A DNA stretch of 64,000 nt from Glutamicibacter protophormiae (GCF_014647495.1 NZ_BMPH01000011.1:62001-126000), one strand, 5' to 3'; positions 7,470-17,067 are shown, numbered from the stretch's first letter. The notes: generated by a model from the sequence alone, not told the origin. Translations and numbers: made by a program.

Positions 7470-8648
7470 ATGCCCATGATGAAAAAGCCTGCGAAGGACA
7501 AGCTGCGGGAAGCCTACCGCTGCTATCCGAGGGCAGTGCGCGAGTTCTTCAGGAACGATGGCCTTGACGGCGGCGCTTCCCTCTCCTTCTACATGGTGCT
7601 CGCCATGTTCCCCGGACTGCTGGCGCTGATCTCCCTGCTGACGCTGACGGGGACCAGCGAAAGCGGCACCGAGTGGATGCTGGAAGTGCTGCGCCTTGCA
7701 TTGGCCCCCAACGGCGAAACGCTGAGCGGTGAATCAAAACAGCTGTTGGAGACCGCAGAACAATTGCTCGACACCCTGGCAGAGCACGCCGCCGGAACAA
7801 CGCTGGCGATCATCGCCGGTTCCCTCGGTGCCTTGTGGAGTACCTCCGCCTATGTCGGGGCTTTTGGCCGGTCGATGAACCGGTTGTACGGGGCAGTGGA
7901 AGGACGGCCGCAGTGGAAACGCCGTCCGCAGATGTTCCTGATCACCCTGCTGATCATGATCCTGGCGGTCATCACCATGGTTTTGCTGGTTGCCTCGGGC
8001 TCCGTCGCTCAAGCGCTGGGGAACGTCTTCGGGCTGGGCGACAGCTTCGTCACCATCTTCAACCTGGCCAAGCCTCCGGCGCTGCTGGTGGTTTTCCTGC
8101 TGGTGCTAGCGCTGCTGTACTACTACACCCCTAATGTAAAGCGTCCGCGGTTCCAGTGGTTCTCGCCGGGCACCATCACAGCGATGATCATCCTCGGACT
8201 TTCCATGGCCGGCTTCAGCATCTACCTGAGCAATTTCGCCAATTACTCGGCCACCTACGGCGCCATCGGCGGCGTGATCGTACTGATCATCGCCTGCTGG
8301 GTCAGCAATATCGCCTTGATCCTCGGCGCCCTGGTCGACATCGAGTTCATCCGGCTCCGGCAGCTGCGCACGGGAATGCCATCGGCAGAAGAGGTCCAGC
8401 TGCCGCTGCGCGACTCAACGCTGGTGGCCAAAAAATCCCTGTCCAACTACCGCGATCTGGTCCAGGCCCAGGAAATCCGCATCCAGCACGGCGGTGATCC
8501 GCTGCAGGACATGGGAGTGGACCCGGAAGGAAAAACCAAGCGCAAGGCCAAGCTCGCACCCATCGTCCTGGTCGCCGCAGCAGCCTGGGCCGCCTCCCGG
8601 TGGGCAACCAAGAAATCACTGCAGAACCAAGGCCTCAGAAAAGACTGA
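7470..8648 (+). CDS. YihY/BrkB-family inner membrane protein
   Basis: The 392-residue protein matches the YihY/virulence factor BrkB family by its opening block (FRNDGLDGGASLSFYMVLAMFPGLLALISLL, described here in two parts: FRNDGLDGGASLS and FYMVLAMFPGLL) and six hydrophobic helices. These lie at roughly residues 34-52, 108-128, 150-175, 195-215, 230-250 and 262-285. NYSATYGAIGGVIVL and LGALVDIEFIR are typical of the end of the family domain. A charged C-terminal tail of ~110 residues follows, with a last short hydrophobic stretch. The molecular function of the family is unsettled. The ATG at 7470 has AGGA six bases upstream. The 3' end overlaps the convergent M50 protease gene by 14 bases. 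Confidence 0.87.
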   Translation: MPMMKKPAKDKLREAYRCYPRAVREFFRNDGLDGGASLSFYMVLAMFPGLLALISLLTLTGTSESGTEWMLEVLRLALAPNGETLSGESKQLLETAEQLLDTLAEHAAGTTLAIIAGSLGALWSTSAYVGAFGRSMNRLYGAVEGRPQWKRRPQMFLITLLIMILAVITMVLLVASGSVAQALGNVFGLGDSFVTIFNLAKPPALLVVFLLVLALLYYYTPNVKRPRFQWFSPGTITAMIILGLSMAGFSIYLSNFANYSATYGAIGGVIVLIIACWVSNIALILGALVDIEFIRLRQLRTGMPSAEEVQLPLRDSTLVAKKSLSNYRDLVQAQEIRIQHGGDPLQDMGVDPEGKTKRKAKLAPIVLVAAAAWAASRWATKKSLQNQGLRKD

Positions 8649-9354
8649 CTAGGCTGTTCACCGCCCACAGGAGCGCCGCCGCCCCCAAGACCAGCATCAC
8701 CGCAAGCCATAGGGTGGCGAAGGTGCCTGTCGCCTGGGCAATCAGGTAGGCATCTGACTGCCCCAGATCACGCCGCCTCCAGGTGTGCACCCCGAGGACC
8801 TTGATGAAGTCCTTCACTCCTGCCAGCAGCAGGAACCCGGCCACCAGCAGGGACAGATAAACATAGGTGCCTGCCGGGGCGAAGAACACCACGGCCAGCG
8901 CCACCGCCGAGGTGATCAGGCAAACCACCACCGCCGGCCAATTCCGCGCGAAGAACAGGGCCAGCAGGAAGAACAGCGCATAAACACCCAAGGCGCGGCC
9001 GGCATAGCCCCCGGAAATCGCCCACAGCATCACGGCAGAAACCCACAACGGCGCCGGATAACCGAAGAGGCCCGAGAAAATCACCGAGAATTTTCCCCGG
9101 CCCCGGCTGACCACCTCGCCGGAATGGTCCCATCCCAGTCGCAGCCCCATGACGAATCGCCCGGTGAGCATCGCGGCGACGATGTGCCCCATCTCGTGGA
9201 CGAGCGTCGAATACAGCCCGGTGATCCGCCAGATGCGTCGCGGAAAGACCAGCAGCCCCGCCACGGCGGCCAAGGCAAGCCACTGCCACCCCAGCAGGTC
9301 GACCGCAACCGGTTCGGCCAGGCGAGCCCATGCTTCGCCGATGTTCAGGTTCAT
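8635..9354 (-). CDS. M50-family metallopeptidase (membrane zinc protease)
   Basis: The 239-residue protein is mostly hydrophobic and carries LVHEMGHIVAAMLTGR at residues ~51-66. HExxH (His53, Glu54, His57) is the zinc and catalytic motif. Predicted membrane segments include residues ~24-38, 90-130, 135-185 and 215-236. It resembles the short M50B-like proteases widespread in actinobacteria, some of which act in site-2-type intramembrane proteolysis, but no substrate or PDZ domain is visible. The ATG at 9354 was chosen because an N-terminal extension from the next upstream ATG (9483) is Arg-rich and unlikely; the ribosome site is weak. It is convergent with and overlaps yihY. Confidence 0.8.
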   Translation of the reverse strand: MNLNIGEAWARLAEPVAVDLLGWQWLALAAVAGLLVFPRRIWRITGLYSTLVHEMGHIVAAMLTGRFVMGLRLGWDHSGEVVSRGRGKFSVIFSGLFGYPAPLWVSAVMLWAISGGYAGRALGVYALFFLLALFFARNWPAVVVCLITSAVALAVVFFAPAGTYVYLSLLVAGFLLLAGVKDFIKVLGVHTWRRRDLGQSDAYLIAQATGTFATLWLAVMLVLGAAALLWAVNSLVSLF

Positions 9355-9530
9355 TTGCTGCTCTTCCGCTCGGGCTGCACGAGCCCTGGCCCGTGTTCGC
9401 CTCCATTCTTCCAAGCCCCTGCCGGCGAGCCGCGCAGCACGACACGTGCCCGTCCAAGTTCTATGAAAAGTCACAGCTGCCAACCATAAGATTGGTGCAG
9501 CAAGTGAATATTTATAACTGGAGGTTCATC

Positions 9531-9845
9531 GTGTCCCGTTTGGCATCAACTGCACTGGCAGTCACCGGTTTGGCTGGCGGCTACGCCACTGGTCGCGCGA
9601 CCAAGAAGCGGCCGCTGGCGGCAGTGGTCCTGGGTGCCGCAGGCGTGGGCGCATTCCTGGTCTGGAAGAAGGATGCAGGAACCGCCAGGGCCGTCACCCT
9701 GCTCTCGGCCTACCTCGGGGGCTTCGGTGCGTCCCACCCGCTGGCCAAGAAGATGGGCGCATGGCCTGCGGTCAACGCGGTCACCGCAGGCGTCGGCGTG
9801 CTCTCACTGCTCCTCGGCGGCAAGAAGAAGGCCGCTGACCAGTAA
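9531..9845 (+). CDS. Small hydrophobic protein of unknown function
   Basis: The 104-residue protein starts at a GTG preceded by a very good GGAGG at 7-base spacing. It has three hydrophobic stretches (residues ~5-20, 29-47 and 82-98), interrupted by basic patches (ATKKRP, VWKKD, KKM), and ends in GGKKKAADQ. This suggests a small integral membrane protein with two or three helices. It is not recognised. It sits between the divergent M50 protease gene and the large nuclease/helicase gene 80 bases downstream on the same strand, with which it may be co-transcribed. Confidence 0.7.
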   Translation: MSRLASTALAVTGLAGGYATGRATKKRPLAAVVLGAAGVGAFLVWKKDAGTARAVTLLSAYLGGFGASHPLAKKMGAWPAVNAVTAGVGVLSLLLGGKKKAADQ

Positions 9846-9924
9846 GAACCGCAATAATCCTTTTGTCGGGGCCGGGTGCTACGTTGACTAGATACATATC
9901 CAGTCGGCGAAAGGCACCGGCCCC

Positions 9925-12900
9925 GTGTTCTTTTTGAACAACAAATTCGTATTCTCGGCCAGCGACCTGTCGATCGCCGTCGATTGCCAGTACCAGTCGC
10001 TCTTCGTGCTGGACGTCGCGCTCAAGCGCCGCGAGAAGCCGGAGGCTGTCACCGACGAGATGCTGCACCGCACCGCCCTGCTCGGTGACGAGCATGAGCA
10101 TCGGGTCCTGGAGCAGCTGGTGCGGACCTACGGCGAATACGATCCGCAGACCGGCACCGGGGTCAAGCAGTTCACCGACCGGCCGCAGAAGACCGAGGAA
10201 TCCCTGCGCCAGGCCCACGAACAGACGATGGCCGTGCTGCGCAGCGGCGCCGACGTGATTTTCCAGGCAACCTTCTTCGACGGGTCCTTCGTGGGCTTTG
10301 CCGACTTCCTGGTCCGCCAGGACGACGGGTCCTGGGCGGTCTGGGATACGAAGCTGGCCCGCCATGCCCGCGTGAGCGCCCTGCTCCAGGTCGCGGCCTA
10401 CGCGGACCAGATGATCGCCGAAGGCATCGAGGTCAACCGCCATACGACCCTGGTGCTGGGCGACGGCACCCATTCAACCCATCGCATCGACGAGATCCTG
10501 CCGGTCTTCCGCGCGCAGCGCGAGCGCTTCCTGGCCAACGTGCACTCGCATACCGCTTCCGACGCACCGGTGGCCTGGGATTCTGACCGGCTGCGCCTGT
10601 GCGGACGGTGCGCCCTGTGCGCCGAGCAGGTTGAACAGACCCGGGACGTCCTGCTGGTTGCAGGGATGTCCATGGCGCAGCGCGAAAAGCTCCGCCGCCA
10701 GGGCATTGTCACCATCGACCAGCTCGCCGCGCTGGAACCGGAGTGGAATACCGCGCTGGGACGCGCAGTGGAACAGGCAAGGATGCAGGTCGGCCTCGAC
10801 CCCTTGGCGCAGTCCATCCAGGGCGTCTCCTACCGGGTGAAGTCCTCGCAGACCATCACCAAGCTTCCCAACCCGGACCAGGGCGACATCTTCTTCGACT
10901 TCGAGGGCGACCCGCTCTACCAGGAGCCGCTGGATGGCTCCTGGGGCCTGGAGTACCTGTTCGGCGTGATCGAGAACGACATCGGAGAACCGGTGTTCCG
11001 CCCCTTCTGGGCCCATAGCCGGGCCGGCGAGCGCCAGGCCTTCCTGGAATTCATCGAGTACGTCGAGGCACGCCGCCGCCGCTTCCCGAACATGAAGATC
11101 TACCACTACGCGGCCTATGAGAAGAGCGCCCTGCGCAAGCTCTCCCAGGTGCATATCGCCGGGGAAGACGAAGTGGACCAGTGGCTGCGCGAGAACCTGC
11201 TGATCGACCTGTACGACACCGTGCGCAATTCGCTGGTCGTTTCCACCCGCTCCTACTCGATCAAGAAGCTCGAGCCGCTGTACATGGGCGAGCACCTGCG
11301 TTCGGGGGACGTCACCGATGCCGGCGCCTCCGTGGTCGCCTACGCCCAGTACATGGAGGCCCGCGATGCCGGAGACGACGCGAAGGCGCGGCACGTCCTG
11401 GAGTCGATCGCGGACTACAACGAGTACGACTGCCTGTCGACCCTGCGCCTGCGGGACTGGCTGCTGTCCGTCGGCGATTTCCAGCCGCACACGCTGCTTC
11501 CGGAATCCGCAGTCCCAGAAGCCGTCGAGGAGTACGAGCCCTCCCCCGAGGAGCTCCGCCTGCAGGACTACCTGGCGGCGCTGCCCGAGGGGGAAGCGCT
11601 CAGCGCCGACGACCGCGCCATTGCGATGGTCGCCGCCGCGACCGGCTACAACCGGCGCGAGAAGAAGCAGTACTGGTGGGACCACTTCGACCGGCTCAGC
11701 AAGCCCATGGACCAGTGGTCGGACGTGCGCGGGGTCTTCATGGTGGATTCGGCGCAGGTGCTCGAAGACTGGCACAAGCCCACACCGCGCGCACGGACCG
11801 TGACGCGTATTTCCAGACTGCACGGCACCCTGGCCGAAGGTTCGCTGCTCTCCCCCGGCTCCGGGGTGTTCGCCATGTTCGCAGCTCCCCTGCCCGAGGG
11901 CATGGAGGTCGACGCCGAGGCGCTGCGCGGCGGCGCGTTCAATGCAACGGTGGTGGAGGTCGGCGACGGCTGGATCACCATCGCCGAGAAGACCAGCGGC
12001 AAGGTCCCCGAATACGGGGCCTTCCCGGTCGCGCTCACCCCTGACAAACCCATAGCCACCAAGAGCATCGACGAGTCCCTGGCGCACATCGCCATCCAGG
12101 TGGGAGCCACTGTGCCGGTGCTGCCGCAGCAGCCGGGCATCGACATCCTGCGTCGCATCCCGCCGCGCCTGAAGACCCTGGAGGCGCCGGTCCAGCCGGT
12201 CGTGGTGGACGGCAGCGCACAGGTATACCAGGCGGTGGCGCAGACGCTGCGCGACCTGGACAACTCCTATTTGGCGGTGCAGGGACCTCCGGGCACGGGC
12301 AAGACCTTTGTCGCCTCCCATGTGATCCGCGAACTGGTGGAAGCCGGCTGGAAGGTCGGCGTCGTGGCGCAGTCCCATGCGGTGGTGGAGAACGTGCTGC
12401 ACAAGGCCATCGCCGCCGGCGTGGACCCGGAGGCCGTGGCCAAGGAGGTCAAGTACAAGGACCCGGTGCCATGGCACGGCACCACCAAGGAGGACCTGTC
12501 CAGCGTGCTGTCGGGTTCGGGCGGCGCGCTGATCGGCGGCACCGCCTGGACCATGACCGGTTCCAAGGTGCCCGCGGGCAGCCTGGACCTGCTGGTCATC
12601 GACGAAGCCGGGCAGTTTTCGCTGGCCAACACCCTGGCGGTGTCCAGGGCGGCCCGCAACCTGCTGCTGCTCGGGGATCCGCAGCAGCTGCCGCAGGTGA
12701 CCCAGGGGTCGCATCCGCAGCCGGTGGACGAGTCGGCGCTCGGCTGGCTGTCCAACGGCCGGCCGGTGCTGCCCGGGGAGCTGGGCTACTTCCTGGCCGC
12801 CTCGTGGCGCATGCACCCGGCCCTGTGCGCCAAGGTGTCCGCGTTGAGCTACGACCACCAGCTGTTCTCGGCGCAGGCCGCCGGGCAGCGCAGCCTGGCC

Positions 12901-13383
12901 GGCAGCGCCGCCGGGGTGGAAACCCGGCTGGTGGAGCACCGCGGCAACACGGTCAGCAGCGCGGAGGAAGCCGGGGAAATCGTCCGGCTGGTGCGCGAAC
13001 ATCTGGGATCGGAGTGGACCCCGGCGCAGGATGCCGGCGCCCGCAGGCTGGCCGCCGAAGACATCCTGGTGGTCGCGGCCTACAACGCGCAGGTCAACAT
13101 GGTGCGCGAGGTCCTGGAATCCGAGGGGCTCGCAGAGGTGCGGGTCGGCACCGTGGACAAGTTCCAGGGGCAGGAAGCCCCGGTGGTGCTGGTGACCTTG
13201 GCCTGTTCCAGCGCGGATGACGCGGCCCGCGGCATCGACTTCCTGCTCAACCGCAACCGCATCAACGTGGCTATTTCCCGGGGACAGTGGAAGGCGGTCA
13301 TCGTGCGCAGCGACCGGCTGACCGACTACCTGCCGTCCAGCCCGGCCGCCCTGTCCCAGCTGGGCGCCTTCATGGGGCTGTAG
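9925..13383 (+). CDS. TM0106-type RecB-like nuclease fused to a superfamily 1 helicase
   Basis: The 1152-residue protein starts at GTG. The N-terminal ~290 residues look like a RecB/Cas4-type nuclease: GFADFLVRQDDGSWAVWDTK near residues 120-140 has the spaced acidic residues and the Lys of the PD-(D/E)XK core. CGRCALCAEQ near residue 226 gives Cys residues that could hold an iron-sulfur cluster. Next comes a predicted RNase-H-like region (IFFDFEGDPLYQEP near residue 322). The C-terminal helicase has Walker A GPPGTGKT (~786), LVIDEAGQ (~889), GDPQQLPQV and VDKFQGQEAPVV, as in Dna2/Upf1-like enzymes. A role in DNA end processing or repair is likely; defence is possible. A double hairpin follows. 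Confidence 0.88.
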   Translation: MFFLNNKFVFSASDLSIAVDCQYQSLFVLDVALKRREKPEAVTDEMLHRTALLGDEHEHRVLEQLVRTYGEYDPQTGTGVKQFTDRPQKTEESLRQAHEQTMAVLRSGADVIFQATFFDGSFVGFADFLVRQDDGSWAVWDTKLARHARVSALLQVAAYADQMIAEGIEVNRHTTLVLGDGTHSTHRIDEILPVFRAQRERFLANVHSHTASDAPVAWDSDRLRLCGRCALCAEQVEQTRDVLLVAGMSMAQREKLRRQGIVTIDQLAALEPEWNTALGRAVEQARMQVGLDPLAQSIQGVSYRVKSSQTITKLPNPDQGDIFFDFEGDPLYQEPLDGSWGLEYLFGVIENDIGEPVFRPFWAHSRAGERQAFLEFIEYVEARRRRFPNMKIYHYAAYEKSALRKLSQVHIAGEDEVDQWLRENLLIDLYDTVRNSLVVSTRSYSIKKLEPLYMGEHLRSGDVTDAGASVVAYAQYMEARDAGDDAKARHVLESIADYNEYDCLSTLRLRDWLLSVGDFQPHTLLPESAVPEAVEEYEPSPEELRLQDYLAALPEGEALSADDRAIAMVAAATGYNRREKKQYWWDHFDRLSKPMDQWSDVRGVFMVDSAQVLEDWHKPTPRARTVTRISRLHGTLAEGSLLSPGSGVFAMFAAPLPEGMEVDAEALRGGAFNATVVEVGDGWITIAEKTSGKVPEYGAFPVALTPDKPIATKSIDESLAHIAIQVGATVPVLPQQPGIDILRRIPPRLKTLEAPVQPVVVDGSAQVYQAVAQTLRDLDNSYLAVQGPPGTGKTFVASHVIRELVEAGWKVGVVAQSHAVVENVLHKAIAAGVDPEAVAKEVKYKDPVPWHGTTKEDLSSVLSGSGGALIGGTAWTMTGSKVPAGSLDLLVIDEAGQFSLANTLAVSRAARNLLLLGDPQQLPQVTQGSHPQPVDESALGWLSNGRPVLPGELGYFLAASWRMHPALCAKVSALSYDHQLFSAQAAGQRSLAGSAAGVETRLVEHRGNTVSSAEEAGEIVRLVREHLGSEWTPAQDAGARRLAAEDILVVAAYNAQVNMVREVLESEGLAEVRVGTVDKFQGQEAPVVLVTLACSSADDAARGIDFLLNRNRINVAISRGQWKAVIVRSDRLTDYLPSSPAALSQLGAFMGL

Positions 13384-13436
13384 CCGGGCGGAATCCTCCG
13401 CCCGGCCGATCCGGTGCGCGCTCAGCGCGCCGGATC
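13383..13436. terminator. Two adjacent hairpins between convergent genes
   Basis: The first stem (13383-13392 with 13397-13406) begins in the stop codon of the nuclease/helicase gene. The second (13408-13419 with 13425-13436, one G-T pair) contains the stop codon of the convergent lipoprotein gene. Together they should end both transcripts. Neither has a clear T-tract. Confidence 0.6.
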
Positions 13437-14693
13437 GATGACCTTCTGGACGTCGAAGAACTCGGAGAGCACCGGCCGGTCCCCGCGCAGCTCCTTGGCG
13501 AACTGCAGCCCGTCGATGTTGATGCGCATCTGGCGCTGGTAGTCGTCGGTCTGCTGCATCCATGCGCGGATGGTGCCGTCCACGCCGTAGAAGTACTTGA
13601 ATCCCTGGTCCTTGAGGTATTCGTAGCGGCTTCCGGAGTACTTGGCGGTGCGGGCGATGTCCGAGCCGAACGGGTAGATCAGGTGCTCGGTCTTGCCCAC
13701 GATCGGCTCGACTTCTTCCTTCCACAGCTTCATGTCGCGCTTGAAGCGCGCCATGTCCACGGTGCCGGTGGAGATGTGGCCCCAGGAGTGCGAGGCGAAG
13801 ACCCAGCCTTCGTCCTTCATGGCGTCCGCGACCGCGGTCGCGGCCTTCCGGTCCTTTTCCAGGTTCTTGTTATCCGGGTACTGGCTGGCCGAGGTGCGGT
13901 AGCCGAACTCGCCGTTGTACCCGGTCATGGCCACGATGCCGCGGGCGTCGCGGTAGGAGAAGTCGGGGTGCTCCTCGATGAAGTCGTCGAGCATGGTGGT
14001 CACGTCGTAGGCGCCCACATGCGTGGCGCCCTTGGCATCGGTGTACTCGTTGCGGACCTTGCCGTCGTCGTCCACCAGCAGCTTGCTCGCAAAGCCGTCG
14101 CCGTCCATGTACTCGTAGTAGCTCAGGTCGTCCACCGACAGCACCAGCGGCTGCTTGCCCTTGGGAAGCATGATCTTGCGATAGGCCATGTTCCCCTTCT
14201 TGTCCGGGGCGGCGAAGTCCGCCGGGTTCACCAGCACGAAGTCCCTGGCGTAGAGCTCCTTGATGATCGCGGTGAACTCCTTTTGGGTCACCATGTAGTC
14301 CTTGTAGCCCTGGGCTTCCCCGTCCCCGTCGAAAGCGCGGTCCGTGTCGATGACCAGCGAGTGGAAGAACAGGTGCGGGATCGCATCCGGCCTCTCCCAG
14401 GCGACGGTCTGGGACTTTTCCTCTTCCAGCCCCGGGACCAGCTTCTGCAGCTCTTCGCTGGAATCCTTGGAGGCCAGCTTGATGGCGGCGGAGTAGTCGT
14501 AGCCGTCGGCCAGCCGATTGACCTCCGCCTTCGCCTCGGCCACGCGGGCCTGCTCCTGGGCCGCCTGGGCCGAGGCATCCGGGGTGGCGGAGGGTCCGTT
14601 CCCCGCGTCCTGCGGGTTGGGTTGCTCACTACTGCATCCGGCGAGCGCCGCCACCAGGATCCCCGCCGCCAGCAATCGTGCGAACTTCATCAT
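13422..14693 (-). CDS. Lipoprotein with polysaccharide-deacetylase-like fold
   Basis: The 423-residue precursor has a lipoprotein signal (MMKFARLLAAGILVAALAGC, lipobox LAGC, modified Cys20), so it should be attached to the outer face of the membrane. After a flexible Ala/Pro/Asp-rich stretch, the region from residue ~110 resembles NodB-type deacetylases: LFFHSLVID, PLVLSVDDLSYYEY (the catalytic Asp region), GIVAMTGYNGEFGYR, FASHSWGHIS (zinc-binding His residues) and HLIYPFGSD. Members remove acetyl groups from cell-wall or secreted polysaccharides; the substrate is unknown. The ATG at 14693 has GGAGG six bases upstream. It lies between the nuclease/helicase and the divergent jet operon. Confidence 0.8.
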   Translation of the reverse strand: MMKFARLLAAGILVAALAGCSSEQPNPQDAGNGPSATPDASAQAAQEQARVAEAKAEVNRLADGYDYSAAIKLASKDSSEELQKLVPGLEEEKSQTVAWERPDAIPHLFFHSLVIDTDRAFDGDGEAQGYKDYMVTQKEFTAIIKELYARDFVLVNPADFAAPDKKGNMAYRKIMLPKGKQPLVLSVDDLSYYEYMDGDGFASKLLVDDDGKVRNEYTDAKGATHVGAYDVTTMLDDFIEEHPDFSYRDARGIVAMTGYNGEFGYRTSASQYPDNKNLEKDRKAATAVADAMKDEGWVFASHSWGHISTGTVDMARFKRDMKLWKEEVEPIVGKTEHLIYPFGSDIARTAKYSGSRYEYLKDQGFKYFYGVDGTIRAWMQQTDDYQRQMRINIDGLQFAKELRGDRPVLSEFFDVQKVIDPAR

Positions 14694-14851
14694 TTTCGAC
14701 CTCCATGCCCGAAACGCGCCGAAAACCAGCAGATACGGCGTTGTCATCGTCTGCTTCCGACACTACACAGGCCGTCCGCCCAAGAACACCGAATGCCGGT
14801 TCATTACTCCAATCGATACAGAACTGGAATCCGCCGCGCAGGAAGCGCACA

Positions 14852-14879
14852 CTTGGCGCGCAGTCCGATGCCCTAGAAT
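14852..14879 (+). promoter_or_regulatory. Candidate promoter of the jetABC-like operon
   Basis: TAGAAT (14874-14879) is a good -10 element with CTTGGC (14852-14857) 16 bases upstream as a moderate -35. The start codon of jetA follows 35 bases after the -10. No operator-like repeat is obvious, and no regulator gene is attached to the operon. Confidence 0.45.
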
Positions 14880-14914
14880 TAGGAGGTTAGGCGTCGAGAA
14901 GATCAAGGAAATTC

Positions 14915-16375
14915 ATGCAGCCCTCGCACCGCGCGAATAGCCTGTGGATTCAGTCCCAGCAGTTCAGAAGCTCGGCGGCGTACCGGCTCTTAACGGCCCA
15001 GCCCTGGGCGGTCGCCTTCATCCGCGCGGAGTTCACCGCCGACCGCCCGCGCATCGCCCTGGAACTTTTCCACGCCTCGCTGGATTCCTTCCTGAAAACC
15101 GCCCGCCGCGGCGACGAGCAGATCCCGCAGTCCTACAGTGCCCAGGATTTCGCCGAAACATGGGTCAAGCAGGGACTGCTGGCCCGGCCGCTGATCGACG
15201 GACGCTTCGTCTACGAGCCCAGCGCCCAGACCCTGCGCACCCTGCGTTTCCTGGCGGATTTCTCCACCGACGACTCGCACCTGAACTCCTCGCGCCTGAA
15301 TACCCTGCTGTCCTCGCTGGAGTCCCTGGCCCACGAGACCGACCCGGATCCCGAGGCCCGCATCCGCGCGCTGGAATCCCAGATCGCCCTGCGCCAGGCG
15401 CAGATCGACCAGCTGCGCGCCGGCACCGATCCGGCGGTGCTTTCGCGCACCACCGCGCTCTCCGCGGCGCGCTCCGTGCTGGATCTGGCCGCGAGCCTCC
15501 CGGCGGACTTCCGCCGCATGCGCGACGGCGTGCAGGAGATGCTGCATTCGCTGCGCGAGGGAATCCTCGATGCCTCCACCGCCAAGGGCGTAGCGGTGGG
15601 CCAGGTGCTGGAAGCCGACCGGCAGCTGCGCTCGACCGCCGAGGGCGAGACCTTCCGCGGCTTCACCGAGTTCCTGAACTCCCCCGATGCCCAGCAGCGT
15701 TTCCGTGCGGCGCTGGCCGAGGTGCTGGAGCGCGACTTCGTGGACGACCTGGACACCCCCGAACGCCAGATCCTCACCAACCTGCTGCGCGAGCTGCGCC
15801 GCCAGGCCGCCGAGGTGCACACCTCCTACGGCAAGCTCTCCGAATCCCTGCACGCCTTCGTGCAGTCCGAGGCCTACAAGCAGGCCGAGCTGCTGCGCCG
15901 GGCAGTGCGCGAGGCGGAGGCTGCGATCAGCAAGTCCGCGGCCCTGAAGCCGCGCAGCGGGCTGGCCCCGCTGGAACTGTTCGCCCCGCAGTTCGTCACC
16001 CTGCACGGGCTGGGCATCTACGACCCGTCCGAGCACGTGGCCCCGCCGCCGCTGGCCCACGCGCCGGAGTTCAGCGCCGAGGACATCGTGCGCACCCCCA
16101 GCACGCCGGAGGCGGACATGCCCGCGCTGCGCTGCGCCATCGCGCAACGGCTGCGCCGCGCCCCGGACGCCCCGGTGCCGCTGGATGAGATGTTCGCCGC
16201 GCTGCCGGCCGAGCACCAGCACTTGAACACCATCCGCGCGCTGATCGAAATCGGGCGCACCAACGGCGAAACCCTGCACGAGGGCGAACTTCTGTGCATT
16301 GAATTCGCCCAGCTCGACGGTTCCCCGCGCACCGCCTACCTGCCCGCCCTGAGCTTCACGAAGGAGCCGCTATGA
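14915..16375 (+). CDS. jetA: JetA-like subunit (DUF3375) of a Wadjet/MksBEF condensin-like system
   Basis: The 486-residue protein is a DUF3375 protein, the kleisin-like JetA/MksF subunit. The N-terminal part (residues ~15-110, LTAQPWAVAFIRAEFTADRP to VKQGLLARPLIDG) has the winged-helix character of the family. The middle (~130-330) is largely helical and heptad-rich, with SLESLAHETDPDPEARIRAL and REAEAAISKSAAL. The C-terminal region (~380-480) looks like a second winged helix that contacts the ATPase head. The ATG at 14915 has AAGGA six bases upstream. Its stop overlaps the jetB start in an ATGA quadruplet, so the subunits are made together. In Wadjet, JetABC extrudes DNA loops and JetD cuts small circular DNA. 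Confidence 0.9.
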   Translation: MQPSHRANSLWIQSQQFRSSAAYRLLTAQPWAVAFIRAEFTADRPRIALELFHASLDSFLKTARRGDEQIPQSYSAQDFAETWVKQGLLARPLIDGRFVYEPSAQTLRTLRFLADFSTDDSHLNSSRLNTLLSSLESLAHETDPDPEARIRALESQIALRQAQIDQLRAGTDPAVLSRTTALSAARSVLDLAASLPADFRRMRDGVQEMLHSLREGILDASTAKGVAVGQVLEADRQLRSTAEGETFRGFTEFLNSPDAQQRFRAALAEVLERDFVDDLDTPERQILTNLLRELRRQAAEVHTSYGKLSESLHAFVQSEAYKQAELLRRAVREAEAAISKSAALKPRSGLAPLELFAPQFVTLHGLGIYDPSEHVAPPPLAHAPEFSAEDIVRTPSTPEADMPALRCAIAQRLRRAPDAPVPLDEMFAALPAEHQHLNTIRALIEIGRTNGETLHEGELLCIEFAQLDGSPRTAYLPALSFTKEPL

Positions 16376-17064
16376 CCTACACCGACTCATATGCCGCACC
16401 GATCACCGATCCCCTGTTCGACGGGGACGCCGGCAGCTTCCCGCTCCCGCTGCGCCAGCTGCTGGTGCGGCTGCTGCGCGGCCCGTACCTGGACGGCTCC
16501 ATGGACGCCGCGGCCTGGCAGCTGCTGCTGGATTCGCAGGACACGCTCACCGCGTACTTCTCGGAAATCTTCTTGGCCCTGAGCCTGGACATGGACCGCA
16601 AGATCGCCATGCTGGCCCCGGTGGACATCGAGCAGGCGCACACCGCGCCGATCGCCCCGCGCCGCCCGCTCAAGCGCGACGAGACCCTGCTGGCGCTGCG
16701 CCTGCGCCTGTTGCTGGAGCAGCAGTCCGGCACCGGGGCCGACGCGGTGATATCCCGCGCCGGCATGCACGAGATCCTGGCCGAGCACCGCGCCGCCGCC
16801 GACCGCGACGACAAGCGCTTCGCCGAGTCCTGCGACGCGGCCATCGCCCGACTGGGCTCGCTGAGGCTGCTGACCAATACCGAGCTGGCCGACGAATTCC
16901 GCATTTCCCCGGCGCTGGCCATGGCCCTGCCGCTGTCCTCCATCCAGGACATCCCGCGCTACATCGCGGCCATCGACGCCAATGAGAGCGTGCTGAACCT
17001 CTCCGGGGCGGAGCCCGACGAGGCCGACGCATCCGAACAGACCGACGCACTGGTGCAGGAGTAG
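16372..17064 (+). CDS. jetB: JetB-like subunit (DUF4194)
   Basis: The 230-residue protein is a DUF4194 protein, the KITE-type JetB/MksE subunit that binds JetA and the neck of JetC. It is helical with paired winged-helix features: RQLLVRLLRGPYLDGSMDAA near residues 27-46, then LALRLRLLLEQQSG near residues 108-121 and AIARLGSLRLLTN near residues 160-172. The acidic C-terminal tail (DEADASEQTDALVQE) is probably disordered. The start codon overlaps the jetA stop (ATGA), and only three bases separate its stop from jetC. The size and position between DUF3375 and SMC-like genes are those of Wadjet type I operons. Confidence 0.9.
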   Translation: MTYTDSYAAPITDPLFDGDAGSFPLPLRQLLVRLLRGPYLDGSMDAAAWQLLLDSQDTLTAYFSEIFLALSLDMDRKIAMLAPVDIEQAHTAPIAPRRPLKRDETLLALRLRLLLEQQSGTGADAVISRAGMHEILAEHRAAADRDDKRFAESCDAAIARLGSLRLLTNTELADEFRISPALAMALPLSSIQDIPRYIAAIDANESVLNLSGAEPDEADASEQTDALVQE

Positions 17065-17067
17065 CCG

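Noticed and set aside
10474-13725. A ~1080-codon minus-strand frame opposite the nuclease/helicase gene
   Set aside because: Low-complexity Gly/Val/His/Arg composition without motifs; the plus-strand gene has complete helicase motifs.
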